From contig WOUQ01000001.1 in NCBI GenBank assembly GCA_009772925.1, positions 62,001-126,000 of the forward strand: DNA of 64,000 nucleotides, given 5' to 3'. This DNA comes from a bacterium. GTDB taxonomy: Bacteria; Pseudomonadota; Gammaproteobacteria; Burkholderiales; Thiobacillaceae. A program made the position numbers and the translations under genes. This document shows, in pieces, positions 35,960 to 46,728 of this stretch (its first letter is position 1; each line of letters begins with the position of its first letter). The notes under the pieces are model-generated. The model was not told the DNA's origin, made no database searches, and worked only from the letters and a program-made list of their open reading frames with translations.

Positions 35960-37123
35960 ATGAAATCGAAACGCACCATCCTGGCAGTCTTGCTGCTGTC
36001 CACCCTGTTCTGCGGCACATTCATTCCTTCCCTCCAAGCCGTCGCGCAAACTGCATCCTCTACCGCCCAAGCCAAGGAAGACTGGTACAAGAACCTGGTC
36101 GACTTCGACTACATGAAGAGTCAGGTGGAGATCCCGCCCAAGCCGGGCGTGACCCTCATCGACTCCCGGCCGACTGCCCGCAAATACGACATCGGTCACA
36201 TCCCCGGTGCCATCAACATCCCGGACACCCATTTCGACAAACTGACCGACAAGCTGCCGGCGGAAAAGAACGCCCTGCTGATCTTCTACTGCGAGGGACC
36301 GGAGTGCATGCTCAGCCACAAGTCCGCCTTCAAGGCCGAGAAGCTGGGCTACAGCAACATCAAGGTCTATCCCAACGGCTTCCCCGAATGGGCATCCAAG
36401 GGTCTGCACGTGGCGGTCTCCGCGGCCTACATCAAGAAGCAGATCGACGAGAAAACCAACGCCGTGCTGATCGACGCGCGCCCGGCGAGGGTGTTCGCCA
36501 AGGGCTCCATTCCGGGCGCCATCAACATCCCCGATACGCAGTTCGACAAGGAAGCCGGCAAGCTGCCGGCGGACAAGACCACGCCCCTGATCTTCTTTTG
36601 CGGCGGGCTGCAGTGCGTGCTATCGGACAAGTCGGCCGACAAGGCCAAGGCCCTGGGGTACAGCAACGTCAAGACCTATCCGCAAGGCTATCCGGAATGG
36701 GAAAAGCTGCATGGCACTCCGGCCGCAGTTGCTTCCTCGGCTGCCAGCGCCGTGCCCGCTGCCGCGCCATCCGCCGTTCTGGAGCCCGGCAAGGAGAAGG
36801 GCAGCGTCACCATCGCCTCCTTCGAGAAGGTGATGAAAGAGAACCCGGATTCCATCCTGGTGGTCGACGTGCGTGACGAGAAGGAATTCAAGAAGGGGGC
36901 CATCAAGGGGTCCGTGAACATCCCCATCGACAAGCTGGAGAAGAAGCTGGACACCCTGCCCACGGGTAAGCCCTTCGTCTTCGTCTGTGGCACAGGCGGA
37001 CGTTCTGGAGAGGCCTACGACATGGTCAAGCTGGTAGGCGGCAATCTGCAGCCCTGGTTCATCGACTCCGAAATGACCTTCAACGCCGACGGCAGCTTCG
37101 TCATCAAGCCGGCGAAGAAGTAA
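35960..37123 (+). CDS. exported protein with three rhodanese domains
   Basis: A 387-residue periplasmic protein; a signal peptide covers residues 1 to about 30. Three rhodanese-like domains follow: about 45-150 (TLIDSRPTARKYDIGHIPGA, then YCEGPECMLSHKS, Cys111/Cys116), about 153-252 (VLIDARPARVFAKGSIPGAI, then FCGGLQCVLSDKS, Cys214/Cys219) and about 280-387 (VVDVRDEKEFKKGAIKGSVN, then VCGTGGRSGEA, Cys343). The third has the usual CxxxxRS loop; the first two have a CxxxxC pair instead. An Ala/Pro linker (255-275) separates the third domain. It would move or bind sulfane sulfur. Shine-Dalgarno AAGGAG; 24 bp after the transporter. Confidence 0.88.
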   Translation: MKSKRTILAVLLLSTLFCGTFIPSLQAVAQTASSTAQAKEDWYKNLVDFDYMKSQVEIPPKPGVTLIDSRPTARKYDIGHIPGAINIPDTHFDKLTDKLPAEKNALLIFYCEGPECMLSHKSAFKAEKLGYSNIKVYPNGFPEWASKGLHVAVSAAYIKKQIDEKTNAVLIDARPARVFAKGSIPGAINIPDTQFDKEAGKLPADKTTPLIFFCGGLQCVLSDKSADKAKALGYSNVKTYPQGYPEWEKLHGTPAAVASSAASAVPAAAPSAVLEPGKEKGSVTIASFEKVMKENPDSILVVDVRDEKEFKKGAIKGSVNIPIDKLEKKLDTLPTGKPFVFVCGTGGRSGEAYDMVKLVGGNLQPWFIDSEMTFNADGSFVIKPAKK

Positions 37124-37535
37124 GCTCTGCGTCCCCCCCTCCGGCCACCCCTCCGGCGGCCGGCATCTCAATTGATCATGCGGATTCATCGCCCATGGTG
37201 GCGCCCGGTATCTCCCAGAGTGGGAGTGCAAGGGCCGCCTTCAGGCGTGGCGGCGATGTTGGTCCAGCCACAAGAGCAAGGGCCGCCTTCATGCAAAGCG
37301 AATGTCCACAGTAGGAGCAGCACCGGCCGAGCGCAGTTGGTGAAGCTCAATAACGGAATGGGCGGAAGCGGCGTCTAGGTTGGGTGTGAGCAGACATTCC
37401 CCAGCGACTGCGCCTAGATGCAGGCCAATGTCGGCGCTGGCCGACCAGCGGTCATTCCCATGAGAACAACCGGCCCAGTGCTTTGCGCATGGGTGGTCAA
37501 CTGACTGTGGTTCTCCGTCTTGCGTGCGCTTGGCT
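37124..37535. other. 412-bp non-coding region between convergent genes
   Basis: I see no supportable gene. It contains an inverted repeat CCGGCC / GGCCGG near 37141-37163 that might end the sulfur operon (no U-tract), and a short direct repeat (GCAAGGGCCGCCTTCA) at about 37228 and 37272. The rest shows no codon structure. Confidence 0.4.
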
Positions 37536-38798
37536 TCAGTCCTCGGCGCCCAGGAACAGGCGCAAAGCCTGCCGCCGCAGCATGACGCTGAGCGCGTCGG
37601 GGGCGCGGCCGCCGATGTCGGCGTGCAGTTCGGCGGCGAGTTCCAGGAAGCGTTCCACCAGGCTCGGGTCGAAATGCGTGCCGCCGCCGCTCCGGATGAT
37701 CTCCAGGCTTGCCTCCAGAGACAGGGGATCCTTGTAGGGGCGACGCGAGGTGAGGGCGTCGAACACGTCGACGATGGCGAAGATGCGCGCGTTGAGGGGG
37801 ATGGCCTCGCCCTTGAGGCCCAGGGGATAGCCGCTGCCGTCGAACTTCTCGTGGTGGCCGGCGACCACATCGCGCGCCGGCCGCAGCCAGTCGGACTTGG
37901 CGATGATCTCCTCGCCCAGCCCGACATGTCTGCGCATGATCTCGAATTCCGCGGCGTCCAGGCGGCCGGGCTTGAGCAGGACCGGATCGGGGATGCCGAT
38001 CTTGCCGACGTCGTGCAGGAAGGCGCCTAGGATCAGGCCGCGCAGGCCGGTGTCGTCCAGGCCGGCGGCCTCACCCAGGCGCAGGGCATAGAGAGTGACG
38101 CGGTAGTTGTGGTCGCCGGTATCCGAATCGCGCTTGGCGATGGCGGCGCCCAGCACCGAGGCCATCTCCAGGTTGCCCTTGAGGATTTCCCGCGAGGCGC
38201 GCAGCACGGAGCGGTTGAGGGCGAGGATGACCGGGTAGAGCACCAGGGTGGTGCCCAGCACCGCCAGCAGGACCGCGACCAGCGGGCGCCGGATCTGGGT
38301 CTGGAAGGCGGCGCGCGTCGCCTCGTCGAGCAGGAACAAGCCTTCGAAATAGCCGGCCTGGCCGCCATCGCGGGCGGGCAGGGGAACCCCCACGTGGATC
38401 AGGCGCTCGCCTTTCACATTCAGGATGCGCATGTGGCTGCCGCGGTCATGGGGGAGGGCGGTGAGTTCCGGGCGCGCGGCTTGTTCCAGGCTCCGCCGCT
38501 GCGGATGCACCAGACCGGCGATCTGGCGGCCTTCGCGGTCGCGGATGTCGATCAACACGTAGTTGTTCGCGATGAACTCTCGGGTTTGCGACAGCAGGGA
38601 CTGGTAAGCCGCGTCGGCGGCGCCGTCGCGCACGAGTTGAGCGACATCGAGACGGGTGGCATGCTCCGCCACCAGTCCGACGATGGCATCGTTGAAGCGT
38701 GCACGTTCCAGGTAATACACCGCGCCGCCGGCCACCAGGGAAACCAGCAACCAGGCCAGCAGAAGTCGTTGCAGCAAGGTACGGTGCAGGTCGGTCAT
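37536..38798 (-). CDS. membrane HD-GYP phosphodiesterase with periplasmic sensor region
   Basis: A 420-residue protein. The start at 38798 (MTDLHRTLLQRLLLAWLLVS) gives TM1, a periplasmic region of about 140 residues (containing VLIDIRDREGRQIAGLVHPQ), and TM2 (LVAVLLAVLGTTLVLYPVIL). The cytoplasmic HD-GYP domain has GDHNYRVTLYALRLGEAAGL, FLHDVGKIGIPD, HHEKFDGSGYP (the GYP signature) and DVFDALTSRRPYK. It probably hydrolyses cyclic di-GMP; several metal-binding residues (HD, HH) are in place. A longer ORF to 38993 is rejected because it adds no conserved residues. Confidence 0.92.
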   Translation of the reverse strand: MTDLHRTLLQRLLLAWLLVSLVAGGAVYYLERARFNDAIVGLVAEHATRLDVAQLVRDGAADAAYQSLLSQTREFIANNYVLIDIRDREGRQIAGLVHPQRRSLEQAARPELTALPHDRGSHMRILNVKGERLIHVGVPLPARDGGQAGYFEGLFLLDEATRAAFQTQIRRPLVAVLLAVLGTTLVLYPVILALNRSVLRASREILKGNLEMASVLGAAIAKRDSDTGDHNYRVTLYALRLGEAAGLDDTGLRGLILGAFLHDVGKIGIPDPVLLKPGRLDAAEFEIMRRHVGLGEEIIAKSDWLRPARDVVAGHHEKFDGSGYPLGLKGEAIPLNARIFAIVDVFDALTSRRPYKDPLSLEASLEIIRSGGGTHFDPSLVERFLELAAELHADIGGRAPDALSVMLRRQALRLFLGAED

Positions 38799-38977
38799 GT
38801 CGGTGTTTGCGTGCGTCGCCGAGATGCCGCGCAGCATACCGGGGCGGGCAGGTGGCGAGTAGATCCGGCGGGGCTGGCTTTCCCCGCTGCGCGGTATAGT
38901 CGGGCGTCGCGTCTGACGCGCAAGGGCACGGGTTGGATGCCCGCGTCGAAAATCCAGTTGAACGAGAGGAGTCTTGC

Positions 38978-40192
38978 ATGCAGATCGGCACACCGCTGTC
39001 GCCGTCCGCCACCCGCGTCATGCTGCTGGGGGCGGGGGAACTGGGCAAGGAAGTGATCATCGCCCTGCAACGCCTGGGCGTGGAAGTCATCGCCGTGGAT
39101 CGCTACGACGGCGCCCCGGGCCATCAGGTGGCGCACCGGGCGCAGACCATCGACATGGCGGACGGCAACGTCCTGGCCCGCCTGATCGATTCGGAAAAGC
39201 CGGCCATCGTGGTGCCGGAAATCGAGGCCATCGCCACGGAAACCTTGCTGGAACTGGAGAAGGCCGGGGTCTGCCGGGTGGTGCCGACGGCGCGGGCGGC
39301 GAACCTGACCATGAACCGGGAGGGCATCCGCCGGCTGGCGGCGGAGACCCTGAAGCTGCCCACCTCCACCTATGCCTTCGCCGACACCTTCGCTGAATTG
39401 AAGGAGGCGGTCGAAGGGAAGGGTGGCATCGGCTACCCGTGCATCATCAAACCGGTCATGTCCTCTTCCGGCAAGGGCCAGAGCCGGGTGGACGGCCCGC
39501 AAGAACTGGCCCGGGCCTGGGACTACGCCAACGCCGGCGGTCGGGTGAACAAGGGCCGGGTCATCGCCGAGGGCGTGGTGGAGTTCGATTACGAGATCAC
39601 CCAACTCACCGTGCGCGCCCTGGGGGTGGACGGCAAGCCGGAAACCCACTTCTGCGAGCCCATCGGCCACGTCCAGGTGAAGGGCGACTACGTGGAAAGC
39701 TGGCAGCCCCAGCCGATGAGCGCCAAGGCCCTGGAACGCGCCCGGGAGATCGCCCAGGCGGTGACCGACAATCTGGGTGGCCTGGGCATCTTCGGGGTGG
39801 AATGCTTCGTGAAGGGGGCCGAGGTGTGGTTTTCCGAAGTGAGCCCCCGCCCCCACGATACCGGCCTGGTGACCCTGGCGACCCAGCGCCAGAGCGAGTT
39901 CGAGCTGCACGCCCGCGCCATCCTCGGCCTGCCGGTCGACGTGTCCTTGCGCAATCCGGGCGCCTCGGCGGTGATCTACGGCGGCGTGGAGGCCGAGGGC
40001 ATCCGCTTCGAGGGCGTGGATGCGGCCCTGCGGGTGCCGGGCACGGATCTTCGCCTGTTCGGCAAGCCCGTGTCGTTCATCCGCCGGCGCATGGGGGTGG
40101 CCGTGGCGGAGGGCAAGGACATCGAGGAAGCCCGCTCGCGCGCCAAGGAGGCGGCTTCCCGGGTCAAACCCGTTGGCGACAGCGCGGCCTAG
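38978..40192 (+). CDS. purT: formate-dependent GAR transformylase 2
   Basis: A 404-residue ATP-grasp enzyme that formylates GAR using formate and ATP. It starts at the ATG 38978 ([20 protein letters not shown]) behind a GAGAGGAG Shine-Dalgarno. Motifs: [91 protein letters not shown]. It complements purL elsewhere in this window in the same pathway. It is divergent from the HD-GYP gene and is followed by a REP-like repeat. Confidence 0.96.
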   Translation: MQIGTPLSPSATRVMLLGAGELGKEVIIALQRLGVEVIAVDRYDGAPGHQVAHRAQTIDMADGNVLARLIDSEKPAIVVPEIEAIATETLLELEKAGVCRVVPTARAANLTMNREGIRRLAAETLKLPTSTYAFADTFAELKEAVEGKGGIGYPCIIKPVMSSSGKGQSRVDGPQELARAWDYANAGGRVNKGRVIAEGVVEFDYEITQLTVRALGVDGKPETHFCEPIGHVQVKGDYVESWQPQPMSAKALERAREIAQAVTDNLGGLGIFGVECFVKGAEVWFSEVSPRPHDTGLVTLATQRQSEFELHARAILGLPVDVSLRNPGASAVIYGGVEAEGIRFEGVDAALRVPGTDLRLFGKPVSFIRRRMGVAVAEGKDIEEARSRAKEAASRVKPVGDSAA

Positions 40193-40224
40193 GGAAGTGC
40201 TGGATTGATTCGAATTCGGTTCAA

Positions 40225-40282
40225 TCGCGGGCAAGCCCGCCCCTACACAATCAACCACTTGTAGGAGCGGGCTTGCCCGCGA
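40225..40282. repeat. REP-like inverted repeat downstream of purT
   Basis: TCGCGGGCAAGCCCGC-CCTACA (40225-40247) and TGTAGGAGCGGGCTTGCCCGC (40260-40280) form a long inverted repeat around a short spacer. This motif resembles extragenic palindromes widespread in gamma- and betaproteobacteria. It is 33 bp after the purT stop and could act as a terminator or mRNA stabiliser. Confidence 0.65.
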
Positions 40283-40391
40283 TGGATTTGTTCATCGCTT
40301 CCCTAGTATTTTCGATTCCGATCTCCCCGAAGCGGCTCTGGACACAGGCGCGGTGTAGAATATTCGGCTTTGCTGATAAGAACTTAGCCCC

Positions 40392-42233
<1,842 letters not shown>

Positions 42234-42245
42234 CTCGAAGCGGCC

Positions 42246-43046
42246 ATGGCGGGTTTTCTCCATGCCCTGTTCGGCAAGCCGGCGGCCCTGCCGGCGCCCA
42301 CCGAGGAGGACTGGAGCGAGGCGCTGCGCCTGCCCCTGTTCGACGGATTGAGCGACGCCGAGCGCGTCCAGTTGCGTACGCTGGGGCAACGCCTGCTGGA
42401 GGAGAAGACCGTCACCCCCGTTGCCGGTGCCGAGCCCGGTGGCCGCGAACTCGCCGTCATCGCCCTGCAGGCCGCGCTGCCCGTGCTGAACCTGGGCGGC
42501 GGCTGGTACGGCACCTGGAACGAGATCATTCTCTATCCCCGGCAGTTCGTGCCGGAGCGCGAGATCACCGATGACTTCGGCGTGGTGCACCGGGTGCGCC
42601 AGCCTTTATCGGGCGAGGCCTGGGAGGGCGGGCCGCTGATCCTGTCGCTGGACGACGTCGCCGCCTCCGGCTGGAGCGATGGCTACAACGTGGTGATCCA
42701 CGAGTTCGCCCACAAGCTGGATATGAAGAACGGCGCCGTCGACGGCCTGCCGCCCCTGCATACGGACATGGACGCCGCCGCCTGGGCCGCCGCCTTCGAG
42801 CCCGCCTATGCCGATTTCTGCCGGCGGGTGGATGACGCCGAGCGGAGCGGCCGGGAACTGGACCTGGATCCCTATGCCTCCGAGAGCCCGGCGGAGTTCT
42901 TCGCCGTGCTGTCCGAATACTTCTTCGAACTGCCGGACCTGCTGGCGGCGGAATATCCCGTCGTCTATGCCCAGATGGCCAGGTTCTACCGGCAGGATCC
43001 CCTATCGCGTTTGGAGCCCTACCGCCATGACCCTGCAGCATCATGA
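42246..43046 (+). CDS. mtfA: MtfA-like zinc-dependent peptidase
   Basis: A 266-residue cytoplasmic metallopeptidase family protein. The zinc site HEFAHKLD (about residues 151-158) and the distal SESPAEFFAVLSEYFFELP segment with the third-ligand Glu are visible, as is GGWYGTWNEIILYP. E. coli MtfA titrates the Mlc repressor and has peptidase activity. It begins 12 bp after typA and overlaps the thioredoxin gene by 20 bp, so all three may be co-transcribed. Confidence 0.9.
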   Translation: MAGFLHALFGKPAALPAPTEEDWSEALRLPLFDGLSDAERVQLRTLGQRLLEEKTVTPVAGAEPGGRELAVIALQAALPVLNLGGGWYGTWNEIILYPRQFVPEREITDDFGVVHRVRQPLSGEAWEGGPLILSLDDVAASGWSDGYNVVIHEFAHKLDMKNGAVDGLPPLHTDMDAAAWAAAFEPAYADFCRRVDDAERSGRELDLDPYASESPAEFFAVLSEYFFELPDLLAAEYPVVYAQMARFYRQDPLSRLEPYRHDPAAS

Positions 43047-43410
43047 CCGCCAGCACGACGAGGCCTGCGCCGGCGAGTGCATCATCGATACCGACCTGCA
43101 TCACTTCCAGCACGACGTGCTCGACGCCTCGCATTTCCAGTTGGTGCTGGTCGACCTGTGGGCCGACTGGTGCGGCCCCTGCCACTTCCTCACGCCGGTG
43201 CTGACGCGGGTGATTCCCGCCTACGACGGCAAGGTGAAGCTGGCGAAGATCGAGGTGGACGAGGGCGACAACATGAAGATCGCCGGCAAGTACGGCGCCC
43301 GCGGCTTCCCCACCGTGCTGCTGTTCAAGCACGGCGAGGAGGTGGCCCGCTTCCACGGCGCCAAGCCGGACCACTTCGTGCGCGAGCTCATCGACGCACA
43401 TCTGGATTGA
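43027..43410 (+). CDS. thioredoxin-family protein
   Basis: A 127-residue protein. The start at 43027 overlaps the 3' end of mtfA by 20 bp and gives an unusual His-rich N-terminus (about 17 residues, TLQHHDRQHDE) before the thioredoxin fold. The redox motif is WADWCGPCHFL, and the cis-Pro is in ARGFPTVLLFKHG. No signal peptide, so cytoplasmic. The usual role is disulfide exchange. The His-rich leader may bind metal; that is inference. Confidence 0.92.
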   Translation: MTLQHHDRQHDEACAGECIIDTDLHHFQHDVLDASHFQLVLVDLWADWCGPCHFLTPVLTRVIPAYDGKVKLAKIEVDEGDNMKIAGKYGARGFPTVLLFKHGEEVARFHGAKPDHFVRELIDAHLD

Positions 43411-43486
43411 GACGCTTGCCGGCGTGCACGGCCGACCGCCGGGCACGCCTTATAATCCTTAGCCATCCTCACCGCCGGGCCCGCCC

Positions 43487-44134
43487 ATGTTCCCCGATTT
43501 CCGCACCCCTCCCTCGCCGGACGCCTTCATCCTGCAATTCGACAAGGCCCTGCGCACGGTTTTCGCCAGCGCGCACAGTCGCCGAGCCCACCCCGACGCG
43601 GGCATTCCCGAGGCGGAGCTGAGCGAGGCGGAGAAGCGCCATGCCGCCGGGCTGATGCGCGTCAATCACAGCGGCGAGGTGTGCGCCCAGGCGCTCTATC
43701 AGGGCCAGGCCCTCACCGCCCGCAATCCCGAGGCGGCGCGCGCCCTGCTGGAGGCCTCCGACGAGGAGACCGAGCACCTGGCCTGGTGCGAGCGGCGCCT
43801 GCACGACCTGGGCAGCCACAAGAGCCTGCTCAACCCTCTCTGGTATGCCGGTTCCTTCGCCCTCGGCGCCGTGGCCGGGGCGCTGGGCGACAAGTGGAAC
43901 CTGGGTTTCCTGGCGGAGACCGAGCGCCAGGTCGAGGGTCACCTGGACGGCCACCTTTCCAGCCTGCCGGACACCGACGCGAAAAGCCGCGCCGTCGTCG
44001 AGCAGATGAAGGCGGACGAGATCCGGCACGCCGAAACCGCCATCGCCCACGGTGGCGCCGAACTCCCCGAGCCGGTGAAGCAGGCCATGCGCCTCACCTC
44101 CAAGGTTCTCACCTTCGCCGCCTACCGCGTCTGA
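43487..44134 (+). CDS. coq7: demethoxyubiquinone monooxygenase
   Basis: A 215-residue di-iron enzyme of ubiquinone biosynthesis. Iron-ligand motifs are visible: [12 protein letters not shown] (ExxH-type Glu), [10 protein letters not shown] and [11 protein letters not shown]. Central hydrophobic region [20 protein letters not shown] anchors it to the membrane. Its stop overlaps the start of the next gene (TGATG). Confidence 0.95.
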   Translation: MFPDFRTPPSPDAFILQFDKALRTVFASAHSRRAHPDAGIPEAELSEAEKRHAAGLMRVNHSGEVCAQALYQGQALTARNPEAARALLEASDEETEHLAWCERRLHDLGSHKSLLNPLWYAGSFALGAVAGALGDKWNLGFLAETERQVEGHLDGHLSSLPDTDAKSRAVVEQMKADEIRHAETAIAHGGAELPEPVKQAMRLTSKVLTFAAYRV

Positions 44135-44454
44135 TGGGCTTCGTCGACAACCTCGCCGGCCTGCCGCCGGCCGACCCTCTGGCGCGCATCGAGCTGGCGG
44201 GGCCGGAGGGAGAGACGGCCGTCATCGAGAACCGCCCGGGCAGCCAGGGCTCGCTGCGCATCTATCAGCACCTCGCCCAGAAGTTCGCGGCGATCGACGC
44301 GGCCGCCGCCACCGAGGGCCTGGCCCTGTTCGCCGAGCACACCGCCGATGCCCGCGCGCACTCCGGCAAGCACCCCAACATCGACCGCCTGCTGGCGATT
44401 CAGGCCGATGGCCGCTCCTGGTCGGCGCGGCTCGTCCCGCAAGCCATGCCCTGA
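44134..44454 (+). CDS. DUF2322 family protein
   Basis: A 106-residue soluble protein translationally coupled to coq7 (ATG at 44134 overlaps its TGA). The sequence contains GSQGSLRIYQHLAQKF and HTADARAHSGKHPNIDRLLAI. It resembles the DUF2322 family as I remember it. Function unknown; a link to quinone synthesis is suggested only by the overlap. Confidence 0.78.
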   Translation: MGFVDNLAGLPPADPLARIELAGPEGETAVIENRPGSQGSLRIYQHLAQKFAAIDAAAATEGLALFAEHTADARAHSGKHPNIDRLLAIQADGRSWSARLVPQAMP

Positions 44455-44516
44455 GGGGCTTCATTGGCTTCCTGCTCCCCCCAGGAGAGCACCCTGAAGG
44501 ATTTCAGGGCATGCCC

Positions 44517-44858
44517 TCAAAGCATCCCCATCACCGTCCGCAAGCTTTTCTCCACCGCCGCCATTTCCTCGGCGGTGAGCGTCGCCAGCGGGCCTTCGCC
44601 GAAGCGGCTGCGGTCGGCGACACGGGTCTGCTCCACCATGACATAACTGTCTTTGACGAGACGATCCCGGGCTGGGAGCTTGACCCGCATGGGCGCGAAA
44701 GCGGGGCGGAATTGTGTGGTGAGGGGCAGGACCAGGATGGTTTGCAAGCCTGTCTGGTTCAGCCGGTCGTCCTGAATGACGAGCACGGGACGTATCTTGC
44801 CGATCTCGGCACCCTTGTTGGGGTTGAGGTTGGCGGTCCAGACCTCGCCGCGTCGCAT
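44517..44858 (-). CDS. MazF/PemK-family toxin
   Basis: A 113-residue endoribonuclease toxin. It begins MRRGEVWTANLNPNKGAEIG and has the family motifs KIRPVLVIQDD and LPLTTQF, followed by SYVMVEQTRVADRSRFG. I use the ATG at 44858, which overlaps the antitoxin stop by one base (TGATG); an in-frame ATG at 44870 is an alternative. Expected activity is sequence-specific mRNA cleavage in the cytoplasm. Confidence 0.9.
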   Translation of the reverse strand: MRRGEVWTANLNPNKGAEIGKIRPVLVIQDDRLNQTGLQTILVLPLTTQFRPAFAPMRVKLPARDRLVKDSYVMVEQTRVADRSRFGEGPLATLTAEEMAAVEKSLRTVMGML

Positions 44859-45160
44859 CAGCGCCACCATTTTTCGTCAGGGTTGATGCCGGCGGCGATT
44901 TCCGAGGCGATGATGGCGTCCAGCCCCTCATCGACAAGGTCATTGGCCAGTTCCAGCGCTTCACGCCGAGCGGCCGGATCGGCGGCCAAGGCCTGGGCTG
45001 CGGCCACCATTTCCGCCATGAAACGTTCTTTTTCCCGGCGTTCCAGGAATTCCGCGATGGCCTGGCGGGCGATCTCCGAGCGGGTCTTGCCTTCCAGCCG
45101 GGCTTCTTCTTCCAGCCGGGTATCGAAGTCGTCGGGAAGCCGAAGGCTGATTGCACTCAT
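44858..45160 (-). CDS. ribbon-helix-helix antitoxin
   Basis: A 100-residue protein with a ParD/CopG-like ribbon-helix-helix N-terminus (MSAISLRLPDDFDTRLEEEA, then KTRSEIARQAIAEFLERREK). The C-terminal half would wrap the MazF-type toxin. A good Shine-Dalgarno AAGGAAAG lies before the ATG at 45160. Upstream is a palindrome that could be its operator. Confidence 0.88.
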   Translation of the reverse strand: MSAISLRLPDDFDTRLEEEARLEGKTRSEIARQAIAEFLERREKERFMAEMVAAAQALAADPAARREALELANDLVDEGLDAIIASEIAAGINPDEKWWR

Positions 45161-45185
45161 GTGTCTTTCCTTTGTGATGCGATAC

Positions 45186-45204
45186 GTAACTCGATGTTAG
45201 TTAC
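45186..45204 (-). promoter_or_regulatory. candidate autoregulatory operator of the toxin-antitoxin operon
   Basis: GTAACT at 45186-45191 and AGTTAC at 45199-45204 form an inverted repeat with a 7-bp spacer, 26 bp upstream of the antitoxin start. It is AT-rich compared with its surroundings and is placed where RHH antitoxins usually bind. Confidence 0.4.
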
Positions 45205-45231
45205 ATCATGTCTGACGGGCAAGGCGCTGGC

Positions 45232-46149
45232 TCAACGCGGCGCCGGTGACGCCCCGGCCCATAGCCAGGCCGCCCCGCGCACGCCGCCGGAGTCGCCATG
45301 CGCGGGCGGCAGCAGGCGGGTGGCGACGTGGTCGGAGAATACGTGGCGGGTCCACAGACGCGGCACGTTGGTGTACAGGCGGCCGATCTTGGAGAGGCCG
45401 CCGCCGAGGACGATGACGTCCGGATCCAGCACGTTGATCACCTGCGCCAGGCCGCGCGCGAGGCGGTCCTCGTAGCGATCGAGGGTGGCCGCGCAGGCCG
45501 CGTCGCCGACTTCGGCGCGGGCGGCGACCTGTTCCGCGGACAGTTCGACGCCGGTGGCGGCGAGGTGGTCGCGGGCGAGGCCGGGACCAGATAACCAGGT
45601 TTCCAGACAGCCGCGCTTGCCGCAGTAGCAGGCGGGACCCGGCCGCTCGTGGTCTTGCGGCCAGGGTAGCGGGTTGTGGCCCCATTCCCCGGCGATGGCG
45701 TTGGCCCCGGTCAGGACTTGGCCGCGCACCACCACGCCGGCGCCGCAACCGGTGCCGAGGATCACGCCGAAGACGATTTCCGCCCCCGCCGCCGCGCCAT
45801 CCACCGCTTCCGACAGGGCGAAGCAGTTGGCGTCGTTGGCCAGGCGCACCTCCCGCCGCAGCAGGTTTTCCAGGTCGCGCCTCAGGGGCTGGCCGATGAG
45901 GCAGGTGGAGTTGGCGTTCTTGATCAGGCCGGAGACACGGGATTCGGCGCCCGGCATGCCGATGCCCAGCGTGCCGCGCAGTCCAAGTTCCCGTTCCGCC
46001 GCCTCCACCAGGGCCGCCACGGCCCCCAGCGTGGCGCGGTAGTCGCCTTGCGGCGTGGCCACGCGCCGGCGCAGCAATTCCCGGCCGTCGCCGTCCAGGG
46101 CGACGATCTCGATCTTGCTGCCACCCAGGTCTATGCCCAGTCTCAACAT
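45232..46149 (-). CDS. ROK-family sugar kinase
   Basis: A 305-residue kinase. Phosphate-1 motif GIDLGGSKIEIVAL; catalytic Asp in RLANDANCFALSE; GEWGHNPLPW and the zinc-binding CYCGKRGCLETWLSGPG identify the ROK family. Fructose or N-acetylglucosamine/N-acetylmannosamine is the usual substrate; which applies here is unknown. Start is the ATG at 46149. A REP-like repeat follows upstream of the start. Confidence 0.92.
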   Translation of the reverse strand: MLRLGIDLGGSKIEIVALDGDGRELLRRRVATPQGDYRATLGAVAALVEAAERELGLRGTLGIGMPGAESRVSGLIKNANSTCLIGQPLRRDLENLLRREVRLANDANCFALSEAVDGAAAGAEIVFGVILGTGCGAGVVVRGQVLTGANAIAGEWGHNPLPWPQDHERPGPACYCGKRGCLETWLSGPGLARDHLAATGVELSAEQVAARAEVGDAACAATLDRYEDRLARGLAQVINVLDPDVIVLGGGLSKIGRLYTNVPRLWTRHVFSDHVATRLLPPAHGDSGGVRGAAWLWAGASPAPR

Positions 46150-46160
46150 ATCGGTCTCCG

Positions 46161-46202
46161 CTGTCCCTCACCCCCAACCCCTCTCCCGGAGGGCGAGGGG
46201 AG
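46161..46202. repeat. short REP-like repeat of the hrpA-insert family
   Basis: GTCCCTCACCCCCAACCCC-TCTCCCGGAGGGCGAGGGGA closely matches the arms of the palindromes inserted in hrpA (58802-58905 and 60911-61007). It lies in the spacer between the ROK kinase and the SseB-like gene. Confidence 0.6.
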
Positions 46203-46302
46203 CTTCAAGAGTCGCTTGCGCGACTGATGTGAGTTCGATTCTATTGGCTTTCGAGGGGTGGGGGCCGGTGGTATCCTGCCCAGCCTTCCGCACCGCAACG
46301 TA

Positions 46303-46728
46303 ATGGATATGGACGCCACCACCCCCCGCACCGATGTCGAACGCCTGCTGCTGGAAATGCTGCAGGGCCAAGTGGACCCGGAAAGCTTCGCCCGCCGCCT
46401 GGTGGACGTCGAAGTGTTCATGCCGGTGAAGGACGAGAAGTACCAGATCGCCGGCTTCCAGCTCAGCACCAAGGCACAGCCCCTCGTCGTCGAGGACGAG
46501 GAGGGCAACCGCGTGCTGATCACCTTCAGTTCGCCGGATCGGGCCAAGGACTTCGTCGCCGAATATCCCGGCTTCGGTGGCGGCCTGCTCACCGAGATGT
46601 CCTGGATCCTGCGGCGGATGGGCGAGAACATGGGCCTGTCCATCAACCCCGGCGCGGAACTCGGCTACGACTTCGATGCGGACATGGTGGCCATGCTGGC
46701 TTCCGTGCTGCCCGAGGAGAACCAGTGA
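46303..46728 (+). CDS. SseB-like N-terminal domain protein
   Basis: A 141-residue protein from the ATG at 46303 (MDMDATTPRTDVERLLLEML); the ORF extends to 46258 but without conservation. The pattern FMPVKDE, then QPLVVEDEEGNRVLITFSSP, resembles the N-terminal SseB domain. Cellular role unclear. Its TGA overlaps the ATG of the next gene (TGATG). Confidence 0.7.
   Translation: MDMDATTPRTDVERLLLEMLQGQVDPESFARRLVDVEVFMPVKDEKYQIAGFQLSTKAQPLVVEDEEGNRVLITFSSPDRAKDFVAEYPGFGGGLLTEMSWILRRMGENMGLSINPGAELGYDFDADMVAMLASVLPEENQ

Noticed and set aside
37536..38993. Longer HD-GYP start at 38993
   Set aside because: The extra 65 residues are Arg/Pro-rich with no conservation and overlap the divergent purT start region.
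40330..40391. Sigma-70 promoter for typA (TAGAAT near 40354)
   Set aside because: A plausible -10 is present, but I could not find a -35 with correct spacing.
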